From positions 186,001-250,000 of the forward strand of contig NZ_QPEX01000030.1 in the NCBI RefSeq assembly GCF_003335505.1: DNA of 64,000 bases. Reading direction: 5' to 3'. A program made the position numbers and the translations under genes. Positions within the stretch are counted from its first letter, which is position 1; the number at the start of each line of letters is the position of its first letter. Origin of the DNA: Bremerella cremea. Lineage in GTDB: Bacteria > Planctomycetota > Planctomycetia > Pirellulales > Pirellulaceae. Below are positions 25,553-34,183 of this stretch, piece by piece. The notes below the pieces were generated by a model. It was not told the origin of the DNA and made no database searches. It saw only the letters and a list, made by a program, of their open reading frames with translations.

Positions 25553-26263
25553 TTACTTTTCGTCACCTTCGGGAGCCTGAAATGTAACGGTCAGATAGTG
25601 CGAAGCGGATTCGTACTTTTGATCGCCGACCGTGCCACTTTCATCAGGGATAGTATGGCCGACCATGATGCCGTTTAGCCCAGCTTCAACTTGCTTATTC
25701 GTGAACGAAACTTTGCCTTCTTGATCGGTCTTGGCGGTTGCCTCTTCATCGCCTTCCTCGCAGAAGAGATGAACTTCAGCATCTGTCAATGGTTTGCCTT
25801 TCCATAGCACGTAGGCGTCGACCCCATGGCCGTTGTCGACCAAAAGAGCTTTCAGATTTTGGTCGGTCGCGGTCTTAGCGGCTTCTTGTTGGGTGGTAGG
25901 TAGTTTGCCGCCAACGTGGACCGTGTAGTATTCCAATCGCGAGCCGTGGTAGATGCCGAAAGTGACTTGCGACTGAAGTGTGGCAGAGGAATCACCACTT
26001 TCACCAGACTCACGGCCGATAAAGTCGTCGGTCTCGATACTGTTGAGGGCGATCTTCTGTTTTGTCCCTTTGGCTGTAATCAGTTCGACATCACACTTGG
26101 CAATGGGGCCAGGCAGCTTATAAGTGCGATCGGCAGGGTTCTCGCCGAAGAAATAAGTAACCTTGCCTTCTTCCGAAATCGTAACCCACGGAAAGTGAGC
26201 GTAGGCAGGAGAAGTCGAAGCCAGGATGCCAACGAGCAAGAGGAGATTACGAAGATGTTTCAT
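25553..26263 (-). CDS. DUF4198-like periplasmic protein
   Basis: The 236-residue product has a signal peptide ending AYA-HFPW; mature proteins starting with a histidine near the N-terminus are usual in DUF4198, a family related to metal-uptake periplasmic components. The C-terminal half has an Ig-like domain with LWKGKPLTDAEVHLFCEEGDE and the TDQEGKVSFTN pattern. ATG at 26263 has AGG at a seven-base spacing upstream; the 9-residue longer reading is less likely. It lies 53 bases after the PQQ-propeller gene and 66 before the DUF3386/Kelch gene. Involvement in metal or iron handling is inferred from family and operon. Confidence 0.78.
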   Translation of the reverse strand: MKHLRNLLLLVGILASTSPAYAHFPWVTISEEGKVTYFFGENPADRTYKLPGPIAKCDVELITAKGTKQKIALNSIETDDFIGRESGESGDSSATLQSQVTFGIYHGSRLEYYTVHVGGKLPTTQQEAAKTATDQNLKALLVDNGHGVDAYVLWKGKPLTDAEVHLFCEEGDEEATAKTDQEGKVSFTNKQVEAGLNGIMVGHTIPDESGTVGDQKYESASHYLTVTFQAPEGDEK

Positions 26264-26316
26264 AGGAATACCTAAGGGGGAAGTGGACAACGATTGGGTG
26301 TTGGCGTGGCAAAAGG

Positions 26317-27651
26317 CTATTCCGACGATTGATTCTTCAGGGCGTATAAGGTGTCACCTGTTCGGAGAAGCAGGTACGGAGGAACGGCAATCGCTGAGTA
26401 AAGCGTTTCCCCGCCGCGGGCCATCTCTCCTTCGGCAGCAGACGCGGACTCGAATAGAACGTTCTCGGCAATCGAGTCACCGTTGGTCATGTCGATAACG
26501 GCGGTGGTTCCCTTCGAGCCGAACAGGTACAACAAGTTGCCTTGGCTGAGGGGAGTAGCCCAGATACCGCCAATCGGCAGGCGTGCGGTTGATTTTTGCT
26601 TGCCGGTTTCTAGATCGACCCCGAATAGCACACCACTTCGATTCACAAAGTAGGCCGTTTCATTGGCAACGATGGGGCTACCGAAGCTTGATTTGGCTTT
26701 GGCGGCTTGCCAGACGAAATCGGCCTGGTAAGTGCCATCGTCCTGCTTCACGATTTCAATCACGCCGTTCGAGGTGCCGTCGGTCTGTGCGGCTTCTTCG
26801 CCGCGACCATCCGAGGCCCCAATCAGAAATCGCCCATTTCCAACCGGCATAGGAGAGCAGGTTGTGTTGTTGGCGATTTGCTCGAAATCCCACAGGCGTT
26901 TTCCGCTGGCCGGATCGAAACCGGCGATCTTACCGCTGGCACTACAGACCAACTGCTCGGTATCGCCGACCGGGATTAGTCGAGGAGAACTCCACGAGGT
27001 CGAGCCGAGGCCAGCGACCTTCCAGGCCGTTTCGCCGTTCGACTTGTTAAGAGCCGCCAAGTAAGGTTCTTCTGCACGCTCGACCCACACGAAGACATGC
27101 TCGGCGTTCTGTTCTAACGAAGAGGAAAGACCGTGCCGCGAAGTGATCGGGCCGTAGTCTTCAACCAAATTCCGTTGCCAGCGAATTTTGCCTTGAGGAT
27201 CGAGGGCAACCACCAAGCCACCTTCAAAATAAGCAATGAAACCTTGTTCATCGACTACGCCGGTCGGAGCGGCTCGGCTGACGTACGAGGTGTTTTCGAT
27301 TGGGCTGGGATTTTTCAATTCGACTTGCCACAGCTTTTCGCCGTTGGACAGAGCGAACGAGGCAACGAAGTAGTTTTCTTTGTTGGGGCCGCTGGTCGAA
27401 GTGACGACGATTTGATTGTCAGAAACTAGCGGAGTTGATTGACCATACCCTTCAATCTTTGCTTTCCAAGCTAAGTTGGCTTCGCCTGACCACTCTTGAG
27501 GAAGCGTGTTTCCAGGAACCACGCAGTGGCCTCCATTTTGAAATTTGGGCCAAGAGGCACCCGTATTTGATTCCGCTGCGAAACCAGGGGCAATCAAGCA
27601 GGCAAATGCGATCAACGCAAAAGCAACGTGGGTCTGTCGAATGGTCTTCAT
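26317..27651 (-). CDS. Secreted PQQ-like beta-propeller repeat protein
   Basis: The 444-residue product has a signal peptide (about 1-25) and outer-membrane-assembly/quinoprotein-type propeller repeats (WPKFQNGGHCVVPG at the start, GKLWQVELKNPSP-like and GKIRWQRNLVEDYG, GKRLWDFEQ). It lacks residues that I can assign to PQQ binding or catalysis, so a scaffold or binding role is as likely as dehydrogenase activity. It is the first gene of the operon, with a Fur-box-like palindrome about 230 bases upstream of its start. The start ATG at 27651 opens the signal peptide. Confidence 0.82.
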   Translation of the reverse strand: MKTIRQTHVAFALIAFACLIAPGFAAESNTGASWPKFQNGGHCVVPGNTLPQEWSGEANLAWKAKIEGYGQSTPLVSDNQIVVTSTSGPNKENYFVASFALSNGEKLWQVELKNPSPIENTSYVSRAAPTGVVDEQGFIAYFEGGLVVALDPQGKIRWQRNLVEDYGPITSRHGLSSSLEQNAEHVFVWVERAEEPYLAALNKSNGETAWKVAGLGSTSWSSPRLIPVGDTEQLVCSASGKIAGFDPASGKRLWDFEQIANNTTCSPMPVGNGRFLIGASDGRGEEAAQTDGTSNGVIEIVKQDDGTYQADFVWQAAKAKSSFGSPIVANETAYFVNRSGVLFGVDLETGKQKSTARLPIGGIWATPLSQGNLLYLFGSKGTTAVIDMTNGDSIAENVLFESASAAEGEMARGGETLYSAIAVPPYLLLRTGDTLYALKNQSSE

Positions 27652-28093
27652 GAATCTCTAGTGCCTTAGGCGGATTTCTTTGATCGATTGAATGCGGCTA
27701 GTCGGCAAGCGCAAGCCTTTGGATCAATCGTACGAAACTTCCCATCGCGAGGGTAAGAAAACAAAGCGGCCTTAGGAAAATGCAACAGGAACAGGGCAAA
27801 GCAAATCACTCAATCTGCCCGTGGCAGGGAGTACGCCCGAATGCTGGCGAAGAAGGCTGGCCGGCGCGATGATGAAACTGAGAATTGATCTCATTACGGG
27901 TTCAGGATACCAGGATGCTTTCCGTTTGCAAGGCGATGGGGACGATTTTCTAAAACTTCAGGCTAAGAGCGTGTTAGGGAGTGCAGGGTGGCAACCTATT
28001 GAAATATCAGGGTTTACGTTGTGCCCCGAGAATTCGTAGATTTATTGTGGCCTCTTAGGAGGTTGGCTTCCGCTGAGTAGCTTGGAGGCACCT
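27652..28093. other. Divergent intergenic region, operon/BASS transporter
   Basis: These 442 bases lie between the PQQ-propeller gene (minus) and the BASS transporter gene (plus). The Fur-box-like palindrome at 27879-27893 is the only regulatory signal I recognise. AGGAGG at 28057-28062 is too far upstream of the GTG at 28094 to be its binding site. I see no convincing ORF. Confidence 0.4.
27879..27893. promoter_or_regulatory. Fur-box-like palindrome
   Basis: The 15-base site TGAGAATTGATCTCA fits a 7-1-7 layout; the left half TGAGAAT and the reversed right half TGAGATC agree at five of seven positions. Fur sites of the TGATAAT/TGAGAAT type are known in many bacteria. It is about 228 bases from the minus-strand start and 201 from the plus-strand start, so it could serve either side. 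Confidence 0.5.
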
Positions 28094-29134
28094 GTGAAAT
28101 ACACAAGCAAGGATACTTGGGCTATTAATTCATCCACTGTCATCTCGACTTCTACGCAACCGCTGGCTGGTTTGGCTCGTAAGATCGATGCCTATTTGCT
28201 TGCTTTGCTGTTGGTGGTGTATGCCTTGGCCGCATTTCAGCCTGGGTTGGGGATGATGATTCGTTCGCAAGAGGTTTTTCATTGCCCGCTAACGGTATTA
28301 ATGCTTAGCGGCATGCTGTTTTTGGCAGGACTAGGAATTGAAGCCAAGGAAGTTCGTCAGGCAATGCGTTCTTGGCGGCATGTCTTGGGAGGATGTGTGC
28401 TTTTGGTAGCTGCCCCCTGGGGCATTGTGGCGATCTTGAACACTTGGCCAGCGTTGTTTCCGGCGGGGATCTTAGCTGGGCTGGGCCTGGTGGCGTTGAT
28501 GCCATCGGCTGCCTCGTCGGTTGCCTGGACGCAGCTTTCTCGCGGGAACGTTGCAATTAATGTTGCCCTGATATTGCTCAGCACGATATTCGCACCTGCC
28601 ATGTTGGGGGGGATCGCGCAGCAAAGCCATTTCATTCTTGGTGAAGCTGGCACTTCGATTTTAGAAATCGGCATGTGGATTGTGCCGGCGGTTTTGGTGG
28701 GAGCATTGGTGCGACATTTAGTCGGCGCAGCCCGAATTCAATTTATCCGGCCCATGCTGAAGGTCGGTAGTGCCTCTATTTTATTGCTGTTGAACTACGC
28801 CAACGCTTCGGCTGCGTTGCCTAGGATCGTTGGTGACTTCCAGCCGATGATTCTGTTGGTGCTGGTGTTAACGGTGTGGGGGATGTGTGGGACCGTTTTC
28901 TTGGCAAGCTGGTATCTGACGCGTTGGCTTGGTGTGGGTGAGGCGGAAGCCAGGTCGCTCGTATTTGGCATAGGGATGAAGAACACCGGCATGGCTCTTG
29001 TGTTGGCAGGCTTATGGCTCGAGCAATATCCGCTGGCGTTGGTTGCTATCATCATTTACACCTTCAGCCAACACTTGTTTGCGGCCGGCTATCACCAGTG
29101 GACTGTTCGGTTTGATTCCGTAGCGAAAACATAA
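28094..29134 (+). CDS. BASS-family transporter (bile acid:sodium symporter-like)
   Basis: An integral membrane protein of 346 residues with about nine or ten hydrophobic helices. The pattern PGLGMMIRSQEVF, VALMPSAASSVAWTQLSRGNVA and GIGMKNTGMALVLAG matches the two core motifs of the bile acid:sodium symporter superfamily, which move organic acids or small anions with sodium. The substrate cannot be told. GTG at 28094 was chosen because TTGGAGG sits five bases upstream; a TTG four codons earlier overlaps that binding site. It is divergent from the iron-linked operon and convergent with the MFS gene. Confidence 0.82.
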   Translation: MKYTSKDTWAINSSTVISTSTQPLAGLARKIDAYLLALLLVVYALAAFQPGLGMMIRSQEVFHCPLTVLMLSGMLFLAGLGIEAKEVRQAMRSWRHVLGGCVLLVAAPWGIVAILNTWPALFPAGILAGLGLVALMPSAASSVAWTQLSRGNVAINVALILLSTIFAPAMLGGIAQQSHFILGEAGTSILEIGMWIVPAVLVGALVRHLVGAARIQFIRPMLKVGSASILLLLNYANASAALPRIVGDFQPMILLVLVLTVWGMCGTVFLASWYLTRWLGVGEAEARSLVFGIGMKNTGMALVLAGLWLEQYPLALVAIIIYTFSQHLFAAGYHQWTVRFDSVAKT

Positions 29135-29144
29135 CCGCTCATTG

Positions 29145-30416
29145 CTAGATTTCTTTGCTGGTAATTGGCCTGTCCCTTAATTCGGCTCCGGCAGCAGACG
29201 TGGAATCTGTTTCAAGTGAGGAAGCAGCGGCCAGGTCTTGTTGGCAATGCTGGTTGGTTCTCTTGCTGGTTTCGACTTTTCGTGCCAAACCGATAATGGC
29301 AAGTCCAGCAAACAGCACAATCAGCAGTGCCCAACGCAGGGTGACTACTTCGGAGGCAATACCGATTAGTGGTGGCCCAACAAGGAAGCCACAGTACCCC
29401 ACCGTAGAAACGGTAGCGATCGCCACTGCCGGTTTAATTCCAGAGAGCTTCGCGGCGGCACTGAAGATAGTAGGAACTAGGGCAGAGATGCCTGTGCCAA
29501 CAAAGCTGAAGCCAATAATGGCGATCGCCGTATGAGGCAACAAGACGGCCAACGCAATACCCACGACCGTCAGAAAACCACCCAGGCCAACGGTTTTGGT
29601 GGTGCCGATAGCGGTCGTTACGTGGTCACCCACCAATCGACCGATAGTCATCATGGTCGAAAAAGCGGCAAAGCCCATCGCAGCATAGAAAGCTGGGGCA
29701 TGCGAAACTTGTCGCAGGAAGACCGCGCTCCAGTCAGCCATTGCGCCTTCAACTAACATCGCACAAAAAGCTGCCAGCCCCAGCACAACGCAGCGGTTTT
29801 TGTGGCCATGTCCATCCGTGAAACTGAGGGTTGGTTCTTCAACGATGTCGGATGCTAAGAAGTGGGCCAGAATAAGGGTTAGGGTAACTGCCAATGCGCT
29901 AACGAGAAGAAAGTGTGTTAAAGGGGAAATCGATTGCGCGGCAGCGAGCCCACCCAATAACGCGCCGAGGATGCCTCCCAGGCTAAACGCGGCATGAAAT
30001 GAGGACATAATCTTACGGCGATAATGACGCTCTACGGAGACCGCTTGCGTGTTGATGGCCACGTCCATCGCTCCAAAGCCGGCGCCAAACAAAAGTAGGG
30101 CCAGAGAAAGAAGGATGACCTCGGAAGGAAGGGCGAGCAGTGGCAGCGACACGGCGAACATGAGGGTTGACATCAGCACGCCCCAGCGGCTGCCGAGGTG
30201 GCTTACCAGCCAGCCGACTAGCGGCATGGCGATAAGGCCCCCGATGCTCAGCATGAATAAAGCTATTCCGAGGGTGGCGTTGTCTAGTTCAAGCTGCTCT
30301 TGAATCGTCGGAATGCGAGTGACCCAAGACGCAAAGATAAAACCATCCAACAAAAAAAAGGTCTTCGCGGCGAAGCGTGCAAATCGAAGCTGAGAGGATG
30401 GCAGATTTGGCGTCAT
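29145..30416 (-). CDS. MFS transporter
   Basis: A 423-residue membrane protein with 12 predicted helices. The sequence SWVTRIPTIQEQLELDNATLG before the first loop and GWLVSHLGSRWGVL between helices 2 and 3 match the Major Facilitator Superfamily A-motif region, near the FucP/YbjJ-like group by appearance. The charged C-terminal tail follows the last helix. ATG at 30416 was chosen over a 58-residue upstream extension of poor quality that contains no membrane segment. The substrate is unknown. It ends 11 bases from the BASS gene on the other strand. Confidence 0.83.
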   Translation of the reverse strand: MTPNLPSSQLRFARFAAKTFFLLDGFIFASWVTRIPTIQEQLELDNATLGIALFMLSIGGLIAMPLVGWLVSHLGSRWGVLMSTLMFAVSLPLLALPSEVILLSLALLLFGAGFGAMDVAINTQAVSVERHYRRKIMSSFHAAFSLGGILGALLGGLAAAQSISPLTHFLLVSALAVTLTLILAHFLASDIVEEPTLSFTDGHGHKNRCVVLGLAAFCAMLVEGAMADWSAVFLRQVSHAPAFYAAMGFAAFSTMMTIGRLVGDHVTTAIGTTKTVGLGGFLTVVGIALAVLLPHTAIAIIGFSFVGTGISALVPTIFSAAAKLSGIKPAVAIATVSTVGYCGFLVGPPLIGIASEVVTLRWALLIVLFAGLAIIGLARKVETSKRTNQHCQQDLAAASSLETDSTSAAGAELRDRPITSKEI

Positions 30417-30647
30417 GTAGGGAAATATTAAACTCGTCGAAATCTCGACAGTTGGGTAACAAGAACATCTTGCTGGCAGCGAGATTTGTAACCGGCAAAC
30501 GCAGGGCCAAGGGGGGGATGGGCAGAACGATGTTCTGTCGATAGGCCTGCTGGTCCGGTGCTGCGACTTGTGCATTCCAAGCCGCAGCATAAGGTGGGAA
30601 GTCAGCCGAACGAGATCATCGCCCGGCAGTCTTAGCTGAAGCCTGGT

Positions 30648-31940
30648 TTACTTGGCGTCTGCCATCAGGGCTTCAATTTCGTCCGCTTCGACCGGGATAT
30701 CGGCCATAAGGTCGATGGGGCCGTTCTCGGTGACCAAAATGTCGTTTTCCAGGCGGACGGCGAAGCCTTCGTCGGGTAAGTAGATACCTGGTTCGACGGT
30801 CAGTACCCAGCCAGGAGCGAAGGGAGCATCGATCGGGGCGACATCGTGTACATCGAGACCGAGCGAGTGCCCGAGGCCGTGCATGAAGTACTTCTTACAC
30901 GCTGGCTGGTCGCGCGTATGTTTGGCAACGTCTTCCTTGGTGAGTAGGCCAAGTTTGACCAACTCTTCGTTGATCATCTCTTGAGCTTCATATTGCCAAT
31001 CGCGGTGCAGCTTACCGACGACGGCCCCTGCGATCGAGGCCCGCATGACGCGAAGGACCGCGTTGTAAACATCGCGTTGCCGCTGGGTGAACTTACCGTT
31101 GACCGGAATGGTACGGGTCATGTCGGCGTTGTAATTGGCGTAGTTCGAGCCTACATCCAATAGCAACAAATCGCCGTCGTTGCAGACCTGATCGTTGTCG
31201 ATGTAATGGAGTCCGCAGGCATTTTTACCAGAGGCGATAATTGGAGTGTAAGCGAACGCACCACGGTTGCAGATGAACTCGTGAGCCAATTCGGCTTCGA
31301 CCTGATATTCGGTGACCCCTGGTTTAACGAACTTGAGCAGTCGCTCGAAACCGCTTTTGGTGATGCGAACTGCTTCCCGAATTAGATCGACTTCCATCGC
31401 TGATTTTGCAGCTCGCAGCTTGTGCAGTAGCGGTGCCAGACGGCGATAGGTGTGCAGGGGAAATTGCTCTTGGCATTGCAGGAGAAAACGATCTTCGCGT
31501 GTCTGAACAACGGCGGCGGCACGACGGTGTTCGTTACGATTCAAAAAGACTTGCTCAGCACTGAACATGCAGTCGCGGAGAACTTGTGGGAAGTCCTTTA
31601 GCCATTTAACTGTGGTGATGCCAGAAACCTGGGTGGCGGCTTCTTGGGTGAGTTTTTTCCCTTCCCAGATTTGCAGCAGTTCGGTTGGCTCGCGGAGAAA
31701 CAGAATCTCGCGATGCTTAGGATCGAAGGCATCGGGGAAGATCAATAGAATCGATTCTTCTTGCTCGACGCCAGAAAGGTAAAACAGATCGGTATTCGGG
31801 CAAATCTTTAGGCTTCCGTCAGCGTTGGTTGGTAGCACGTCGTTGGCGTGCACAATCGCTAATGAGTTTGGAGGAAGCAGCTTGGCCAGATTAGCGCGGT
31901 TTTCGACAAAGAGTTCCGAGTTGAGAGGCAAATGACGCAT
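30648..31940 (-). CDS. pepP: Xaa-Pro aminopeptidase
   Basis: A cytoplasmic metallopeptidase that removes an N-terminal residue preceding proline. The 430-residue product has the aminopeptidase P N-terminal domain (about 5-130) and the pita-bread catalytic domain. The two-metal ligands are Asp262, Asp273, His358, Glu383 and Glu398, read from LLDVGSNYANYNADMTRT, MHGLGHSLGLDVHD, TVEPGIY and VRLEND, closely matching E. coli PepP numbering. His354 is the conserved accessory histidine. ATG at 31940 is preceded by GGAAAG. It appears to be transcribed alone. Confidence 0.93.
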   Translation of the reverse strand: MRHLPLNSELFVENRANLAKLLPPNSLAIVHANDVLPTNADGSLKICPNTDLFYLSGVEQEESILLIFPDAFDPKHREILFLREPTELLQIWEGKKLTQEAATQVSGITTVKWLKDFPQVLRDCMFSAEQVFLNRNEHRRAAAVVQTREDRFLLQCQEQFPLHTYRRLAPLLHKLRAAKSAMEVDLIREAVRITKSGFERLLKFVKPGVTEYQVEAELAHEFICNRGAFAYTPIIASGKNACGLHYIDNDQVCNDGDLLLLDVGSNYANYNADMTRTIPVNGKFTQRQRDVYNAVLRVMRASIAGAVVGKLHRDWQYEAQEMINEELVKLGLLTKEDVAKHTRDQPACKKYFMHGLGHSLGLDVHDVAPIDAPFAPGWVLTVEPGIYLPDEGFAVRLENDILVTENGPIDLMADIPVEADEIEALMADAK

Positions 31941-32477
31941 CGAAAGTCTTTCCAACAAAGTAAGGGGGGTGCCTCCTCATGATTACAGCAGGATCGATCC
32001 TCTTCTAAGGGCACCCAATAGAAAGATTGTAGCAAATTGCGCACAAGACGACCTCCCTCACGATAAGTTACTGGCCGACAATCCCTTGTCAGGCGTCGGA
32101 GTTTTTTTACGAAGTTGAACTGGTGATGGAGAGTCGGAGCAAAGTCTTCGTAAGAGAAAAAACAAAAAATTCACTAGCGGCAGCCCGCAAGCCGCATTTG
32201 TGGTGCTGGTTTTCCACCCAAGTGAAGGCTTGCTGAACATCCATTGTTGGTTTTTGCTTAAAAAGACGCGATCTTGACCGGAACGAACAAGCTAGGCAGT
32301 CGCTGTAGAAATGAACAGAAAAGTGCAAATTGGGTAGTGCAATTTGCATTTTGTGAGGTATCAGTTGTTCGTTTGTGTCAATTGGAAGGGGCTATGTTGA
32401 GCAATTCGAGATGCCTATCTAGGATTCTAATATTAGATAAACATTCTCTAGTTTCTTTGTGTTTTTTCGCGGTATTT
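31941..32477. other. Divergent intergenic region upstream of the DUF1559 gene
   Basis: These 537 bases separate the aminopeptidase gene and the DUF1559 gene. The only clear structure is the long inverted repeat at 32320-32351. A T-run at 32102-32108 follows weak GC-rich pairing but I do not call a terminator. Translation of an N-terminally longer DUF1559 product from ATG 32394 (preceded by GGAAGGGG) cannot be ruled out. Confidence 0.4.
32320..32351. repeat. Inverted repeat upstream of the DUF1559 gene
   Basis: TGCAAATTG and CAATTTGCA form a perfect 9-bp inverted repeat around seven bases, extended to about 13 bp with one G-U and flanking A-T pairs. It ends in TTTT, so it may be an operator, an attenuator or a weak terminator. 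Confidence 0.5.
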
Positions 32478-33548
32478 ATGATGACATCTAGAATTTCCCG
32501 CAGGGGATTTACTTTGGTGGAGCTTCTGGTGGTGATTGCCATCATTGGAGTTCTGATTGCTTTGTTGTTGCCGGCTGTTCAGCAGGCCCGGGAAGCGGCT
32601 CGTCGAATGAGCTGCTCGAATAACTTAAAGCAACTTGGCTTGGCGATGCACAACTTTCATGACACGTACGGTGCCTTTCCTGTCGGAACCACCGATGACG
32701 ACATGAACAACTGGGGGTGGGGAGTCTATTTGCTGCCATACATCGAGCAAGACAACCTTTACACGAGCCTGACTACCCGATCTTCGGCTGGTTACCCTCC
32801 GGCATACTTGGTTTATAAGTCGGGAACCCATGTTAATGTCGACACCTACGACAGTACGTCGAGTTCGTCGAACCCGACCGCTGTGGTGAATGCCAACACA
32901 GGGGCTACCGTTGCCGGTCAGGGGGCCGCCACGGTGTTGCTAGACGCGTTCATTTGCCCTAGCGATGTCTTGCCGACCAAGGAAGATCAAGGATTTGCGA
33001 AGAGCAATTACCTTGGTTGCATGGGCTCGAACTATGGTGGCAACGCCCCGAACATGCCCAACGCCTACTCGTGGAACACCGGGGTCGAAGGGGGCCAATC
33101 GCCAGGTTCGCTGGGGAAAAACTATTGGGGTTCGGGCATGAACGGTGTGTTCACCGCCGACAACAACAATACTGAAAGTTGGATGCGTCGGTTTGCGGAT
33201 ATCACTGATGGAACAAGCAACACGATTGCCATTGGTGAAGTTTCGGTTTCTGAGCACGTGACGACCTCGAAGGTGAGCGACACGCGATTCCCGATTTGGG
33301 CTGGCGGTAACGGCTTTTGCTGTGCGATGCGTCGTCTGGGTGGTGTACTGCGAATGGCCAATAGCCAGTTCTATATCAACCGCCGCGTAGGAGACGCTTC
33401 GGATCAGAGCTTCGGCAGCCAGCACCCCGGTGGTGCCCAGTTTGTTTACTGCGATGGTTCGGTTTCCTTCTTAAGCGAAAACATCAATACCAACATCTAC
33501 AGCTACCTTGCTGGCCGAAACGACGGAAACGTTGTCTCGGGTAACTAG
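32478..33548 (+). CDS. DUF1559 family prepilin-like protein
   Basis: DUF1559 proteins are expanded in planctomycetes; they carry a type IV prepilin-like leader ([20 protein letters not shown], with the cleavage glycine before FTLVE) and a large secreted domain. The 356-residue product also shows [20 protein letters not shown] and the C-terminal [19 protein letters not shown] motif of the family. It is probably processed by a prepilin peptidase and may form pseudopili or surface structures. The ATG at 32478 gives the normal short leader, but no Shine-Dalgarno is present; ATG 32394 has a good one but would give an overly long leader. The lipoprotein gene follows after a hairpin. Confidence 0.87.
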   Translation: MMTSRISRRGFTLVELLVVIAIIGVLIALLLPAVQQAREAARRMSCSNNLKQLGLAMHNFHDTYGAFPVGTTDDDMNNWGWGVYLLPYIEQDNLYTSLTTRSSAGYPPAYLVYKSGTHVNVDTYDSTSSSSNPTAVVNANTGATVAGQGAATVLLDAFICPSDVLPTKEDQGFAKSNYLGCMGSNYGGNAPNMPNAYSWNTGVEGGQSPGSLGKNYWGSGMNGVFTADNNNTESWMRRFADITDGTSNTIAIGEVSVSEHVTTSKVSDTRFPIWAGGNGFCCAMRRLGGVLRMANSQFYINRRVGDASDQSFGSQHPGGAQFVYCDGSVSFLSENINTNIYSYLAGRNDGNVVSGN

Positions 33549-33574
33549 CTCTGGAGAGTATTGCGAAATTCAAC

Positions 33575-33617
33575 GGTGGCATCGCGATGTCGAGCGATGC
33601 CACCTCCTTTGCTTTTT
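33575..33617 (+). terminator. Hairpin terminator after the DUF1559 gene
   Basis: An 11-bp perfect stem (GGTGGCATCGC with GCGATGCCACC) with an eight-base loop, followed by a T-rich tract containing TTTGCTTTTT. It may end DUF1559 transcription or only reduce flow into the lipoprotein gene 79 bases on. Confidence 0.75.
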
Positions 33618-33695
33618 CGGTCATACCGCAGTTGGCGAGTACGATCGTTTCCTTGATCTACCATTCGCTCTCGTTATGGTTAGGGTGTTTTCAAA

Positions 33696-34127
33696 ATGTA
33701 TCGGTTTCTTTTTTCTGGTTTAGTTTTATTGGTTGCAACGACCTCGTGGGGATGTGGATCGCAAGGCGCGTTCGATACTTCCCCGGTCCATGGCAAAGTG
33801 ACATTTGAGGGTGAACCGGTGATTGAAGGAACGATCGACTTTCTGCCGATCGCCGCTTCTGATAGCCAAGAGATGGGGAAACCTGCCGCCGCTACGATTG
33901 CGGAAGATGGCACCTACTCGGCGGGAACCTACGCAAGTGGCGATGGCGTGGTGCCTGGCCGCAAGCGTGTTCAGTACAGCGCTCCGCTTCCCGAAGATAC
34001 TCGCGAAAACGCGGGTAAGAAGCCCAGCCCATATGTTGGTTTCGAGATCGAGCCAACAGAAATTGAAGTTCAATCCGGCGATAACGAAATCGACTTTGTG
34101 CTGACAAAGCCGAAGAAGTCCCGGTAG
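33696..34127 (+). CDS. Small lipoprotein with transthyretin-like domain
   Basis: The 143-residue product has a lipoprotein signal peptide with the lipobox TSWGC, so Cys20 should be lipidated. The mature part has a short carboxypeptidase-regulatory/transthyretin-like beta-sandwich (VHGKVTFEGEPVIEGTIDF, AEDGTYSAG, VVPGRKRVQ). Such proteins follow DUF1559 genes in many planctomycetes, so a shared role at the cell envelope is likely but unproven. The start ATG has no clear Shine-Dalgarno. It lies downstream of the hairpin at 33575-33617. Confidence 0.75.
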   Translation: MYRFLFSGLVLLVATTSWGCGSQGAFDTSPVHGKVTFEGEPVIEGTIDFLPIAASDSQEMGKPAAATIAEDGTYSAGTYASGDGVVPGRKRVQYSAPLPEDTRENAGKKPSPYVGFEIEPTEIEVQSGDNEIDFVLTKPKKSR

Positions 34128-34144
34128 GCTTTGCTTGTTTTCTG

Positions 34145-34183
34145 AGCGTGCGTTCCGCCAATTCTAAAATAAGAACGCACGCT
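34145..34183. terminator. Bidirectional terminator-like hairpin
   Basis: AGCGTGCGTTC and GAACGCACGCT form a perfect 11-bp inverted repeat with a 17-base loop between two convergent genes. It touches the kinase stop codon. There is no T-run, so termination efficiency is uncertain. Confidence 0.55.
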
